Under the pieces are notes generated by a model. The model did not search any database. It had not been told where the DNA came from and was given only the letters and a program-made list of their open reading frames with translations. A program made the position numbers and the translations under genes. A DNA stretch of 64,000 nucleotides from an uncultured Candidatus Saccharibacteria bacterium (lineage in GTDB: Bacteria; Patescibacteriota; Saccharimonadia; Saccharimonadales; UBA4665): contig CALBGR010000006.1 of the NCBI GenBank assembly GCA_937892705.1, positions 61,349-125,348 of the forward strand, written 5' to 3'. Positions 1-8,261 of the stretch are shown here, one piece after another; positions within the stretch are counted from its first letter, which is position 1, and the number at the start of each line of letters is the position of its first letter.

Positions 1-478
1 TTTGTACGGTTCTGACATAGAACCACGAATGACTGAATTCACCAAAGCCAATATTGCATGGTTACGAGATACTCATAAAACCGACGATTTTAACATGCTG
101 ATTGAAGTTGGCGACGCTACAAATCATATATGGAGTAAACCGATTGATCTTATTGCATGCGAAGGATACCTTGGACAGCCGTTCAGTGCATTTCCAAGCG
201 AAGAAAAATTGCGTGAAGTTACGAACACCTGTAACCAAATTATGAAAGGGTTTTTGAAGAATATCGCTGGGCAAATAGAAAGCGGTACGCGCCTTTGTAT
301 CGCCCTACCCGCCTGGCATCGTCCAAACGGTACCTTTGAACACTTAAAACTCCTTGACTCTCTCGAGGAATTGGGCTATAATCGAGTGAGTTTTGCACAC
401 GTTCGTGACGAGGAGCTACTTTACTACCGACCAAACCAGGTCGTAGCTCGTGAACTATTAGTAATTACAAGGAAATAA
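1..478 (+). CDS. TRM11/UPF0020-like SAM-dependent RNA methylase, C-terminal part
   Basis: The reading frame is open from the window edge, so this is only the last ~158 codons. The apparent first codon (TTG at 2) is probably an internal Leu. YGSDIEPRM near the visible start, followed by TKANIAWL, matches the SAM-binding segment of TRM11-type tRNA guanine-N2 methylases. ACEGYLGQPF sits where N6/N2-methylases carry the (D/N)PPY catalytic loop and is the variant seen in this family. The likely role is base methylation of tRNA or another RNA; the substrate cannot be told from this fragment. It ends 6 nt before rpmA and probably shares its transcript. Family call is fairly firm, substrate is inference. 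Confidence 0.7.
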   Translation, partial: LYGSDIEPRMTEFTKANIAWLRDTHKTDDFNMLIEVGDATNHIWSKPIDLIACEGYLGQPFSAFPSEEKLREVTNTCNQIMKGFLKNIAGQIESGTRLCIALPAWHRPNGTFEHLKLLDSLEELGYNRVSFAHVRDEELLYYRPNQVVARELLVITRK

Positions 479-484
479 TAAGCT

Positions 485-757
485 ATGTCAAAGATTAAAG
501 CAGGCGGTACCGCCAAAAACGTACACGACAGCCCAGGTCAGCGACTTGGCGTAAAGCTATTTGGCGGCCAAAAAGTAAAAGCAGGTCAAGTCATTGTACG
601 TCAGGTAGGCATGACGAAACGCGCAGGTGCTGGTACGTACTTAAGTCGCAACTTCACTATTCATGCTGCAAAAGACGGTATTGTACAGTTTAAATCACGA
701 AAAGTTAAAACCTTTTCTGGTCGTTCAGTACCACGCACTGAAGTTGTTGTAGAATAA
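485..757 (+). CDS. rpmA: 50S ribosomal protein L27
   Basis: A 90-residue protein with the L27 core SPGQRLGVKLFGGQ near residues 16-29 and VIVRQVG shortly after. L27 lies near the peptidyl-transferase centre and its N-terminal tail contacts the P-site tRNA. The tail here is MSKIKAGGTAKN, without the cleavable extension seen in Firmicutes. The middle segment (MTKRAGAGTYLSRN) diverges from the usual HPG..VG pattern, as in other CPR bacteria. ATG at 485 follows the upstream stop closely. Unusually, rplU (L21), normally its operon partner, lies about 40 kb away in this window. A strong hairpin terminator follows. Confidence 0.95.
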   Translation: MSKIKAGGTAKNVHDSPGQRLGVKLFGGQKVKAGQVIVRQVGMTKRAGAGTYLSRNFTIHAAKDGIVQFKSRKVKTFSGRSVPRTEVVVE

Positions 758-771
758 TCTAATCGGTAAAA

Positions 772-806
772 CTAAAAACCTCTCCTATATAGGAGAGGTT
801 TTTAGT
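772..806. terminator. Bidirectional intrinsic terminator between rpmA and the response regulator
   Basis: A perfect 15-bp inverted repeat (772-786 with 791-805, loop ATAT) has GAGAGG/CCTCTC at its core and A/T tracts at both ends. It works in both orientations and separates the convergent rpmA (+) and response-regulator (-) genes. Confidence 0.93.
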
Positions 807-830
807 TGCCAAAATACTACCTGTAGCACC

Positions 831-1223
831 CTATGCCATGCCAAGCTGTTGCTTGATACGATCTACGACGTCTGCAATTACTACTTGAGACTTTACTAGA
901 TAGTCGTCTGCGCCAAGCTGCTCAGCACGCTGGCGATCGCTATCCTGACTCAGTGCAGTGAGCATAATGATCTTTACATTAGCTGTCTGCGGTGTATTGC
1001 GCAAGATGTCTAATACATCAAACCCGCTTACCTTCGGCATCATAACATCCAAGATAATAAGGTCGGGTTTATATTCCTGTGCTGCTGCTAACGCATCTTC
1101 GCCATTTGCAACACGCCGGATCTCAAAGCCTTCTGCCTCAAGGCGCATTGTATATACATTTGCCAACGAATCGTCGTCTTCTACCAATAGTATTCGCTTA
1201 TTGTTACCTTGTGATGTATCCAT
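831..1223 (-). CDS. Single-domain (CheY-like) response regulator
   Basis: This 130-residue protein is only a receiver domain. The acidic pocket is EDDD at residues 15-18, the phospho-acceptor is Asp59 in ILDVMMP, the switch Thr is T89 in MLTAL and the conserved Lys is K111 in YLVKS. There is no DNA-binding or enzymatic output domain, so it must act by protein-protein contact, as CheY and Spo0F do. No histidine kinase is in the window, so it is an orphan here. It lies 27 nt downstream of pyrG and ends at the bidirectional terminator, probably the last gene of the long minus-strand run. Partner and signal are unknown. Confidence 0.9.
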   Translation of the reverse strand: MDTSQGNNKRILLVEDDDSLANVYTMRLEAEGFEIRRVANGEDALAAAQEYKPDLIILDVMMPKVSGFDVLDILRNTPQTANVKIIMLTALSQDSDRQRAEQLGADDYLVKSQVVIADVVDRIKQQLGMA

Positions 1224-1250
1224 ACTGCTTATACTTTGCCTGATTTTATC

Positions 1251-2852
1251 TTATTTTGCAACTAGTGCGGCAATAAAACCGCTAAATAACGGGTGCGGAC
1301 GATTTGGTCGCGATTTAAATTCCGGATGGAACTGGCTTGCAACCAAGAACGGATGGTCCACGCCTTCTATGATCTCTACTAATTGACCATCAGGAGACAG
1401 CCCTACCGCCTTTATGCCCCACGATTCATATTGTTCACGGTATGCATTATTGGCTTCATAGCGGTGTCTATGACGTTCTACAATCTCCAAGCCACCATAC
1501 AGCGACGCTACACGACTGTTTGCGACAATATTGCATGGGTAGTCACCAAGACGCATAGTGCCCCCTGTATTTTCTTTGCCTTTTTGGTCAGCCATAGTGT
1601 GCACCACCGGATTAGCAGTATCTGGGTCAAATTCGGTTGATTGAGCATCCTGAAGCCCGTTTGCCCGTGCTGCAGCAATAATCATCACCTGCATACCTAA
1701 GCAAAGCCCTAGATACGGCTTTTTATACTGCAAGGCATAGGTAGCTGCCAGAATCTTGCCCTCTACACCCCGGTTGCCAAAACCGCCTGGTACCAAAATA
1801 CCGTCTACAGACTCAAACTCCGCTGTGCTACCAGTTGTCTCAAGCGCTTCAGCATTGATCCACTTTATATCTATGTTAGTATCATGCCACCACGCCGCAT
1901 GGCGCAAAGCCTCAAAGACAGACATATAGGTGTCGGCATTATCCATATACTTTGCCACCACACCTACCGTAACTTTCTTGCTGCGTTTTGCAATTGCGCG
2001 ATCAACTAAAGCACGCCACTCGGTCATGTCTGCAACTGGCACATCTATGCCAAGTTTACGGCAAATTGCCTCGTCAGCCCCTGCCTTGACTAAAGTAAGC
2101 GGTACTTCATATATGGTTTTTGCATTCGGCAAAAGCGCGACAGCGTTTTCGTCTACACCACAAAACAGACTCAGTTTTTTAATAACAGCTTCGGGCGCTG
2201 GTCGCTCGCTGCGCGCCACCAAAATATCCGGAGTAATACCAAGACCCCTAAGATCGCGCACTGAATTTTGCGCAGGTTTTGTCTTGATTTCTTGGCTGAC
2301 ACTTAAATACGGTAGATACACTACATGTACATATACACAATTTTCGCGCCCTACACGCATCGCCAGCTCACGAATCGCTTCTATGAAAGCTAGCGATTCA
2401 TAGTCGCCTACAGTACCGCCGATTTCAACAATGTGCACATCGTAGCCTTTGCCGGCTTCCTGAATAGCATCCTGGATTGCTCCAGTAACATGCGGAATAA
2501 TCTGAATAGTCTCGCCCTGGTGTCGACCATTACGCTCATCGTTGATAACTTTGGTCAACACACGACCACTCATCAGTGAGCTAGGTTGTGTCAATTCTTG
2601 ATCCAAAAAACGCTCATAGTGACCTAGATCTAAATCGGTCTCGGCGCCATCCTTCGTGACAAAACATTCGCCGTGTTCACGCGGGTTCAGCGTACCAGCA
2701 TCCACATTTAGATACGGGTCACATTTTTGGAGATTAACTTTCAGCCCGCGTGCCTTGAGTATGTTGCCGATAGAGGCGGCGGTGATACCCTTTCCGAGTC
2801 CAGAAAGCACACCACCAGTTACAAAGATATACTTTGTCGCTCTATCAGCCAC
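1251..2852 (-). CDS. pyrG: CTP synthase
   Basis: Converts UTP to CTP using ATP and glutamine, the last step of pyrimidine nucleotide synthesis. The N-terminal synthetase half begins TKYIFVTGGVLSGLGKG (P-loop). The C-terminal class I glutamine amidotransferase half carries the Cys nucleophile in LGLCLGMQ and the His-Glu pair in FHPEF. About 533 residues, normal for the family. I place the start at GTG 2852 because GGAGAG lies 7 nt upstream and the family begins just before the TKYIFVTGG motif; an in-frame TTG at 2870 would put that ribosome site inside the gene. Soluble cytoplasmic enzyme, probably cotranscribed with the protease gene upstream. Confidence 0.96.
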   Translation of the reverse strand: MADRATKYIFVTGGVLSGLGKGITAASIGNILKARGLKVNLQKCDPYLNVDAGTLNPREHGECFVTKDGAETDLDLGHYERFLDQELTQPSSLMSGRVLTKVINDERNGRHQGETIQIIPHVTGAIQDAIQEAGKGYDVHIVEIGGTVGDYESLAFIEAIRELAMRVGRENCVYVHVVYLPYLSVSQEIKTKPAQNSVRDLRGLGITPDILVARSERPAPEAVIKKLSLFCGVDENAVALLPNAKTIYEVPLTLVKAGADEAICRKLGIDVPVADMTEWRALVDRAIAKRSKKVTVGVVAKYMDNADTYMSVFEALRHAAWWHDTNIDIKWINAEALETTGSTAEFESVDGILVPGGFGNRGVEGKILAATYALQYKKPYLGLCLGMQVMIIAAARANGLQDAQSTEFDPDTANPVVHTMADQKGKENTGGTMRLGDYPCNIVANSRVASLYGGLEIVERHRHRYEANNAYREQYESWGIKAVGLSPDGQLVEIIEGVDHPFLVASQFHPEFKSRPNRPHPLFSGFIAALVAK

Positions 2853-2923
2853 CTCAAATCTCTCCCACAAATCCTGCTCTCTATACTACCCTACTCCCCC
2901 TATTCAGGCAAGGTGATTATGAC

Positions 2924-4141
2924 TTATTTTTGCAAAAACTGTATTGCAACATCTTTCTGGTGATCTATACCTTTTTCATAGTCCTCACTGGTCATCTCCA
3001 CCTCTTGATCAGGCTTAATGCCCTTCTTATCAATATTTTCACCATTTGGCCGATGCCACTTTGCTACTGTCACCTTCAGCTCAGCGCCATTCTTTAATGG
3101 AATAATCTTCTGAACACTGCCTTTTCCATAGCTTTTCATCCCTATGAGCGTGGCAGCCTTATTGTCCTTGAGCGCTCCTGCCACAATTTCACTTGCACTC
3201 GCACTACCTTCATCAATCAATACCACTGTCTTTACACCAAGGAGGTGGGGAGTACCTGAAGCAACATAGGTTTCGGTCGTCTTACCGTCACGCTTTTCTT
3301 GCAGTATTGTAGTGCCGCTTGGCAGCCAGATACTCGCCACATCCACTGCTGCTTCAAGTGACCCGCCCGGATTACTCCGCATATCCAGAATAACCTGCTT
3401 TATTCCAGCTTGTTTAAACTCACGAGCCGCTTCCGAAACTAAACTTGCGGTATCCTCCCAGAACTGAGTGATTTGGATATAGCCAATGTTACCTTCTAAA
3501 ATCTCGTGCTTTACGCTTGGAATAGATATATCTTCACGAGTAATAACGAACTCTTTGCGCTCTTGTTCGCCGCGAATAATCTCAAGCTTTACTTTAGTGC
3601 CTTTCGGCCCCCGGATCTTACTGACTGCCTCTTCAATTGACATATCTGCCGTGCTTTTATCGTCAATGGTTACAATGACATCTTTCGCACGTAGACCGGC
3701 TTTTTCTGCAGGATATCCCGCGATTGGAGCAACAACAGTGATGTTATTTTTTTCGTTTTTACCAAGTTGTGCGCCAATACCACTAAAAGTACCCGATAGT
3801 TGTTCGTTGAACTCCTTTGCCTCTTCAGCATTAAAATACTCAGTATATGGATCGCCGGCAGCTTGTACCAAGCCTTTACGCAAGCCATCTTCGAGCTTAC
3901 GTACATCCAACTTGCCGTCAAAGTTTGCCCGAAGCAAATTGTACACCCGATCAGTATCAATGTAGCTCAGATGTTTTGGCAAATCCTTATTAGACCCAAC
4001 TGGTGCAGTAAAATTCACTGACCCATTACCAACACCGACACCCAGGCAAAATACCAGCAACAAAATTACAATATTACCGACTGGACGCAATATGCTTTTA
4101 GGTTTTGATATGGTTTTATTCAACTGTTGTTTGTCTTGCAT
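2924..4141 (-). CDS. ctpA: S41 carboxyl-terminal processing protease (CtpA/Prc family)
   Basis: A membrane-anchored serine protease of 405 residues. It has one N-terminal transmembrane segment (~22-40), a PDZ domain (~118-195, starting TFSGIGAQL) and the S41 catalytic core. The Ser/Lys dyad is visible: Ser315 in GSASASEI and Lys340 in SYGKGSVQ. These proteases trim C-termini of envelope proteins and, in several bacteria, control peptidoglycan hydrolase levels. ATG at 4141 is chosen because a GGGGG ribosome site precedes it; an in-frame TTG at 4153 would overlap that site. It follows the CHAP hydrolase and ftsEX, so a role in division or wall turnover is plausible. The substrate is not shown by the sequence. 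Confidence 0.93.
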   Translation of the reverse strand: MQDKQQLNKTISKPKSILRPVGNIVILLLVFCLGVGVGNGSVNFTAPVGSNKDLPKHLSYIDTDRVYNLLRANFDGKLDVRKLEDGLRKGLVQAAGDPYTEYFNAEEAKEFNEQLSGTFSGIGAQLGKNEKNNITVVAPIAGYPAEKAGLRAKDVIVTIDDKSTADMSIEEAVSKIRGPKGTKVKLEIIRGEQERKEFVITREDISIPSVKHEILEGNIGYIQITQFWEDTASLVSEAAREFKQAGIKQVILDMRSNPGGSLEAAVDVASIWLPSGTTILQEKRDGKTTETYVASGTPHLLGVKTVVLIDEGSASASEIVAGALKDNKAATLIGMKSYGKGSVQKIIPLKNGAELKVTVAKWHRPNGENIDKKGIKPDQEVEMTSEDYEKGIDHQKDVAIQFLQK

Positions 4142-4227
4142 AATCCCCCACAAAACTTCCCATTACCCAATCTAGTATAACTTTTCTATGGGCAAGTTGC
4201 TACAAGACGTTTTGAAAAATTATGCAT

Positions 4228-5394
4228 TTATCGCCACACGCGCCACTGGTATGAGAATTCACCACGAAGCTGCGCATTATACTGAGATACATAGATTCGG
4301 TTGCCATCTATAGCCTCTACGTACATAGCGTGTCCCCAAGGACCATCAGTGCTAATCGCTACATCACCAACCTGCGGCGTACGGTGCACCCAGGCTGCTG
4401 GCGCATTTCTTACCCAATCCTTAGCATTACCCCAATACATTGGGATAGGTCGTCCTGAGGCACCAATAGCCCATGCTGCATATGAAACACATTGACGAGT
4501 ACAATATCCCCATCCATCAGGTGAGTCTGGATAGGCATCGTAGAATGAGCATGGACCAAGCTGCATGCTGAAACCAGCGTTTTTGTATGGATAATCATCC
4601 GGATTGAATTTATTTACAGGACCAGGAACACGGATGAAGTACATACCGCCGTCAGGTACAATACCGTTTGCATATCGCTGTGCGGCGATACGGCGATTTA
4701 ACTCATCAATTTTCGCCTGATTAGCTTTTGTACGATTGTTGAACTCTTCTTGCTGCTGACGGTTCATGGCAAGCAGATTCGCCTGCTCTGCCCGACTAGC
4801 ATCTAGTACAGATCGTTGCTTCTGCAGTGAATCAAGCAGTACTTCAATTTGCTTCTTCTTTTCGTTCAGCTCATTTTGCAATTTGGTAATTTTAGCCATT
4901 GTTTCCTGAATTTTTCGCTGAACAGCATTGCGATACGTCTCTTTATCTACAAATTCACTTAAATCTTTACTCGTGGCAAGCATCTCGATAGTAGACATTT
5001 CGCCACTGACATACATCGCCTTTATGTTTTCGCCAAGTACTTTTCGCTGCTTATTGAGCTCCCTTTCGTGCTCCTCGATTTGTTTTTCAAGCTCTTTTTT
5101 TTGCGATTCATTCTGATTGATCTGACCCTGTAACTGGTCAATTTGCGCTTGCAGCTGCTCGATCGCATGTTGATAACTTGTGGCTTCAGCAATTAACTCT
5201 CTTACTGCAGCACGGTTATTTCGGTTTTCCTGCTGCAAGGCAGCGATCTGCTCTTGTAAACTTTGCGCGTGGATAACGCGAGTTGCACCAAATGAACCTA
5301 TCAAAAAAGAAAAAGTCAAAACCAACAAAAGCGCTTGGTAACTTCCGCGTTTAATAGAGGCTTTGCTGATTTTGATTCTATTTGTTTTGAGCAT
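4228..5394 (-). CDS. Coiled-coil CHAP-domain peptidoglycan hydrolase (PcsB-like)
   Basis: 388 residues in three parts: a signal anchor (~18-43), a long Gln/Glu/Lys-rich coiled coil (~45-255), and a C-terminal CHAP amidase/endopeptidase domain (~290-388). The likely catalytic pair is Cys302 in TRQCVSYA and His355 in PWGHAMYV. This is the layout of streptococcal PcsB and the actinobacterial/Firmicute hydrolases activated through their coiled coil by FtsEX. Here ftsX and ftsE lie immediately upstream on the same strand, which supports the same pairing. It probably cleaves peptidoglycan at the septum. A TATACT box about 30 nt upstream suggests it also has its own promoter. The FtsEX link is inference from architecture and context. 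Confidence 0.9.
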   Translation of the reverse strand: MLKTNRIKISKASIKRGSYQALLLVLTFSFLIGSFGATRVIHAQSLQEQIAALQQENRNNRAAVRELIAEATSYQHAIEQLQAQIDQLQGQINQNESQKKELEKQIEEHERELNKQRKVLGENIKAMYVSGEMSTIEMLATSKDLSEFVDKETYRNAVQRKIQETMAKITKLQNELNEKKKQIEVLLDSLQKQRSVLDASRAEQANLLAMNRQQQEEFNNRTKANQAKIDELNRRIAAQRYANGIVPDGGMYFIRVPGPVNKFNPDDYPYKNAGFSMQLGPCSFYDAYPDSPDGWGYCTRQCVSYAAWAIGASGRPIPMYWGNAKDWVRNAPAAWVHRTPQVGDVAISTDGPWGHAMYVEAIDGNRIYVSQYNAQLRGEFSYQWRVWR

Positions 5395-5476
5395 AGTTTT
5401 TGTTTTTATTATGCTTACGCTACAGTATACACTGCTTATGGCTATTTGTAAACCCCTACCAAGGGGTAAGTTTTAT

Positions 5477-6424
5477 TTATTTCTTTGGAGCCTTAAACTT
5501 CAGGTATCGACGAGTTGCAATAATCGATGAACCAGCGCCAATGATTACACCAATACCAATCTGTGCGAACAATAAGATCCAGAAATGATCATTAAAATAC
5601 CGTTGTGCATACGTAATATCAAGAAGACCAAGACTGCTTGCTTCAAGCGGACCTGACGACGCAATAAAGAGCGATTTAATAAGCAGGATTGAAATTAATC
5701 CAGAAATGATACCGTACATGATAGTTTCAACGACAAATGGACCACGAATATACCAAGTATTCGCACCTAATAATCGCATAATTGATATTTCATCTCGCCT
5801 ATTAAATATCGCCATCTGAATGGTGTTGAAAATAATCAGCACCGAAATAACTGCAAACAATATAATGCCCGCAATGCCGACACGCTGCAGTACATTCGCA
5901 GCATGACTGATTTTGTCAATTGCTTCCTTACGATCACCTGAATATGATGGCTCCTCAGCTTGTAATACCTTGTTTTCTTCTTGGTTTAGGAATGTTTGAA
6001 TTTCCTGCACCCGATCAAGGTCTTTCGGCTTGATACGGATTGTCGCCGGCAAAGGGTTATCGGTTTGATTAATGGCCGTTAATAGATCAGGGTTATTGAT
6101 ATTCTCCTGTCGGTACGCTTCAAGAGCCTCTTCTTTGGAAAGGTATTTTGTAGAGGCAACATTCGGTAGTGTTTCGAGCTTCTGGATAAACTCACGCCGT
6201 TCATTGGCAGTTACCTCGTCTTTCAGATATACTGAAACGTCAATCTTGTCGGTAATCTGCTTAATCGTACCTGACAACGTAGTATTGACCACTAACGACA
6301 GCAAAATAATACTAAGCGTCACCACCATCACCGCCATTGCGGCAATCGCTAGAGATGCATTTCGAAAGAAGTTAATTACCCCCGTTCGAACAATCCGCCA
6401 AAATGTGATCCACTTTCTATACAT
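5477..6424 (-). CDS. ftsX: Cell division protein FtsX
   Basis: The 315-residue membrane subunit of the FtsEX complex. TM1 lies near residues 23-47, a periplasmic-equivalent extracellular domain follows (~50-180), and three further TM segments are near 180-205, 225-250 and 280-305. The N-terminal TFWRIVRTGVINFFRN segment is typical. FtsX is not a transporter; it transmits ATP-driven movement of FtsE to extracellular wall hydrolases. It starts 15 nt after ftsE and is followed by the CHAP hydrolase gene, its probable effector. Confidence 0.94.
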   Translation of the reverse strand: MYRKWITFWRIVRTGVINFFRNASLAIAAMAVMVVTLSIILLSLVVNTTLSGTIKQITDKIDVSVYLKDEVTANERREFIQKLETLPNVASTKYLSKEEALEAYRQENINNPDLLTAINQTDNPLPATIRIKPKDLDRVQEIQTFLNQEENKVLQAEEPSYSGDRKEAIDKISHAANVLQRVGIAGIILFAVISVLIIFNTIQMAIFNRRDEISIMRLLGANTWYIRGPFVVETIMYGIISGLISILLIKSLFIASSGPLEASSLGLLDITYAQRYFNDHFWILLFAQIGIGVIIGAGSSIIATRRYLKFKAPKK

Positions 6425-6439
6425 AACTGTTTGTGTACG

Positions 6440-7123
6440 TTATAGTTTGTAACTTGCGTGTGCCCGGTCACTTACAATTTTACCGCGCTGGATAGTTACT
6501 ACCCTTCGTTTTAGTTTATTAACAATTTCTTGGTTGTGTGTCGTGAGAAGTACTGTGGTGCCGAATCGGTTAATTTTTTCAAGCACTGCAATAACATCCC
6601 AAGCATGCTTCGGATCAAGGTTACCAGTTGGCTCATCAGCAATCAGGATCTTCGGCTGACGCACAATGGCACGTGCGATTGCCACACGCTGACGCTCACC
6701 ACCTGATAGCTCACGAGGCATACTGTTCTCTTTGCCCTTTAGGTTAACAATGTCGAGCACTTTCGGTACAGTATGTTTGATTTCATGACTGCTCATACCA
6801 ACAATTTCAAGCGCAAAAGCCACATTTTCAAATACGGTACGGTTCGGAAGCAATTTAAAATCCTGGAACACTACCCCAATTTTTCGGCGAAGCAGCGGAA
6901 TATTTTTGTCTTTTAATTTATCGTAATCAATGCCACCGATAATAATCTTACCGTTGGTTTGACGTTCTTCACGAGTCAGCAACTTCAGTAGCGTCGATTT
7001 ACCAGCACCACTCTGCCCCACGACAATCACAAACTCTTTCGGCTCAACATGCAAGCTAACCCGATCAAGCGCTGGCGTGGAACTCTTCCCATAAATCTTT
7101 GTTACCCTATCCAACAAAATCAT
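6440..7123 (-). CDS. ftsE: Cell division ATP-binding protein FtsE
   Basis: ABC-type ATPase of 227 residues. Walker A is GQSGAGKST (36-44), the signature is LSGGERQRVAIARA and Walker B is ILIADEPTGNLD. The IVVGQSGAGKSTLLKLL and VGVVFQDFKLLPNRTVFENV segments are diagnostic of FtsE rather than LolD. It binds FtsX at the inner face of the membrane and drives septal hydrolase activation. It lies 42 nt downstream of prfB, an order also common in Firmicutes and Actinobacteria (prfB-ftsE-ftsX). Confidence 0.96.
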   Translation of the reverse strand: MILLDRVTKIYGKSSTPALDRVSLHVEPKEFVIVVGQSGAGKSTLLKLLTREERQTNGKIIIGGIDYDKLKDKNIPLLRRKIGVVFQDFKLLPNRTVFENVAFALEIVGMSSHEIKHTVPKVLDIVNLKGKENSMPRELSGGERQRVAIARAIVRQPKILIADEPTGNLDPKHAWDVIAVLEKINRFGTTVLLTTHNQEIVNKLKRRVVTIQRGKIVSDRAHASYKL

Positions 7124-7165
7124 TACTCTATCTATTGTAACATAAGAGCAATAACTGTTTAAGCC

Positions 7166-8251
7166 CTAGGAACTGAGCGACATATCCAGGTAACTATCAA
7201 TAAATCCATCTATATTGCCGTCAAGCACATCATCAGGATCAGAAGTTTCATACTTCGTACGAAGATCTTTCACCATTTTGTAGGGATGAAGCACATATGA
7301 ACGAATTTGATTGCCCCATTCAGCTGACTGATTTGGGCCTTTAAGCTCACTAATTTTATCTTTATGTTGTTCGAGCTGCATTTGTGCGAGCCGTGAACGC
7401 AAGATCGTCATAGCTGTTTCTTTGTTTTGCAGCTGACTACGCTCATTCTGTATTGCAACAGTAATACCAGTAGGGATATGGGTAATACGCACTGCTGAAT
7501 CAGTCGTATTAACACTCTGGCCGCCATGACCACCAGCCCGAAATACATCAATCTTAAGATCTTTTTCTTCAATAACTACTTCGCTATCTTGCTCGATTTT
7601 TGGCAAAACTTCGACTTTTGCAAAGCTTGTTTGACGAAGATTATCCGCATTAAACGGACTGAGTCGTACCAGACGGTGCACGCCATGTTCTGATCGTAAT
7701 TTTCCATATACAAGCTTTCCGGAAATTTCTAGTGTAGCGCTTTTTATACCCGCTTCATCACCGGTTGACTCTTCAATTACCTGCACATCGTACCCGTGCT
7801 TTTCCGCCCACCGAATATACATACGCATCAGCATTTGCGCCCAATCTTGTGCATCAGTACCACCTGCACCAGCGTGAATTGATATAATCGCATCATAATT
7901 ATCGTAAGGACCAGTAAACTTCAATTCTTCTTTCAGCCGGCTGAATTGTCGCTCCAACTCTACAGTTTGTGCAGTGATATCTGCAGCAAGACTCTCATCT
8001 CTTGTTTCGGCTAACTCCAATAAATCGTTTACTCCTTGTTTTAAGGTTGCCCACGGTTCGGTTCGACTTGCTAGCTGTGCGTGCTTTTTACTAATTGTCT
8101 GCGCCCTAGCAGAATCAGCCCAAAAATCAGGCCGCTCCATTTGCTGCGCATATTCTTGCTGTTCTTTTAAAAGAGCAGCTATTTTAAGTTTTTCCCACGC
8201 GTCAGCAATACTTTGCTCAAGCTGTTTGAGTTTTTGCAGTATATCATCCAT
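7166..8251 (-). CDS. prfB: Peptide chain release factor 2
   Basis: Recognises UAA and UGA and triggers peptide release. The tripeptide anticodon SPF is at residues 198-200, and the GGQ hydrolysis motif is at 243-245 ([10 protein letters not shown]). The protein is 361 residues and reads in one continuous frame from MDDILQKL to the end. The programmed +1 frameshift with an internal UGA near codon 25, found in most bacterial prfB genes, is absent, so the usual autoregulation is missing. The presence of RF2 also argues that UGA is a real stop here. It starts 11 nt after the M16 peptidase stop. Confidence 0.96.
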   Translation of the reverse strand: MDDILQKLKQLEQSIADAWEKLKIAALLKEQQEYAQQMERPDFWADSARAQTISKKHAQLASRTEPWATLKQGVNDLLELAETRDESLAADITAQTVELERQFSRLKEELKFTGPYDNYDAIISIHAGAGGTDAQDWAQMLMRMYIRWAEKHGYDVQVIEESTGDEAGIKSATLEISGKLVYGKLRSEHGVHRLVRLSPFNADNLRQTSFAKVEVLPKIEQDSEVVIEEKDLKIDVFRAGGHGGQSVNTTDSAVRITHIPTGITVAIQNERSQLQNKETAMTILRSRLAQMQLEQHKDKISELKGPNQSAEWGNQIRSYVLHPYKMVKDLRTKYETSDPDDVLDGNIDGFIDSYLDMSLSS

Positions 8252-8261
8252 GTATATTAGC

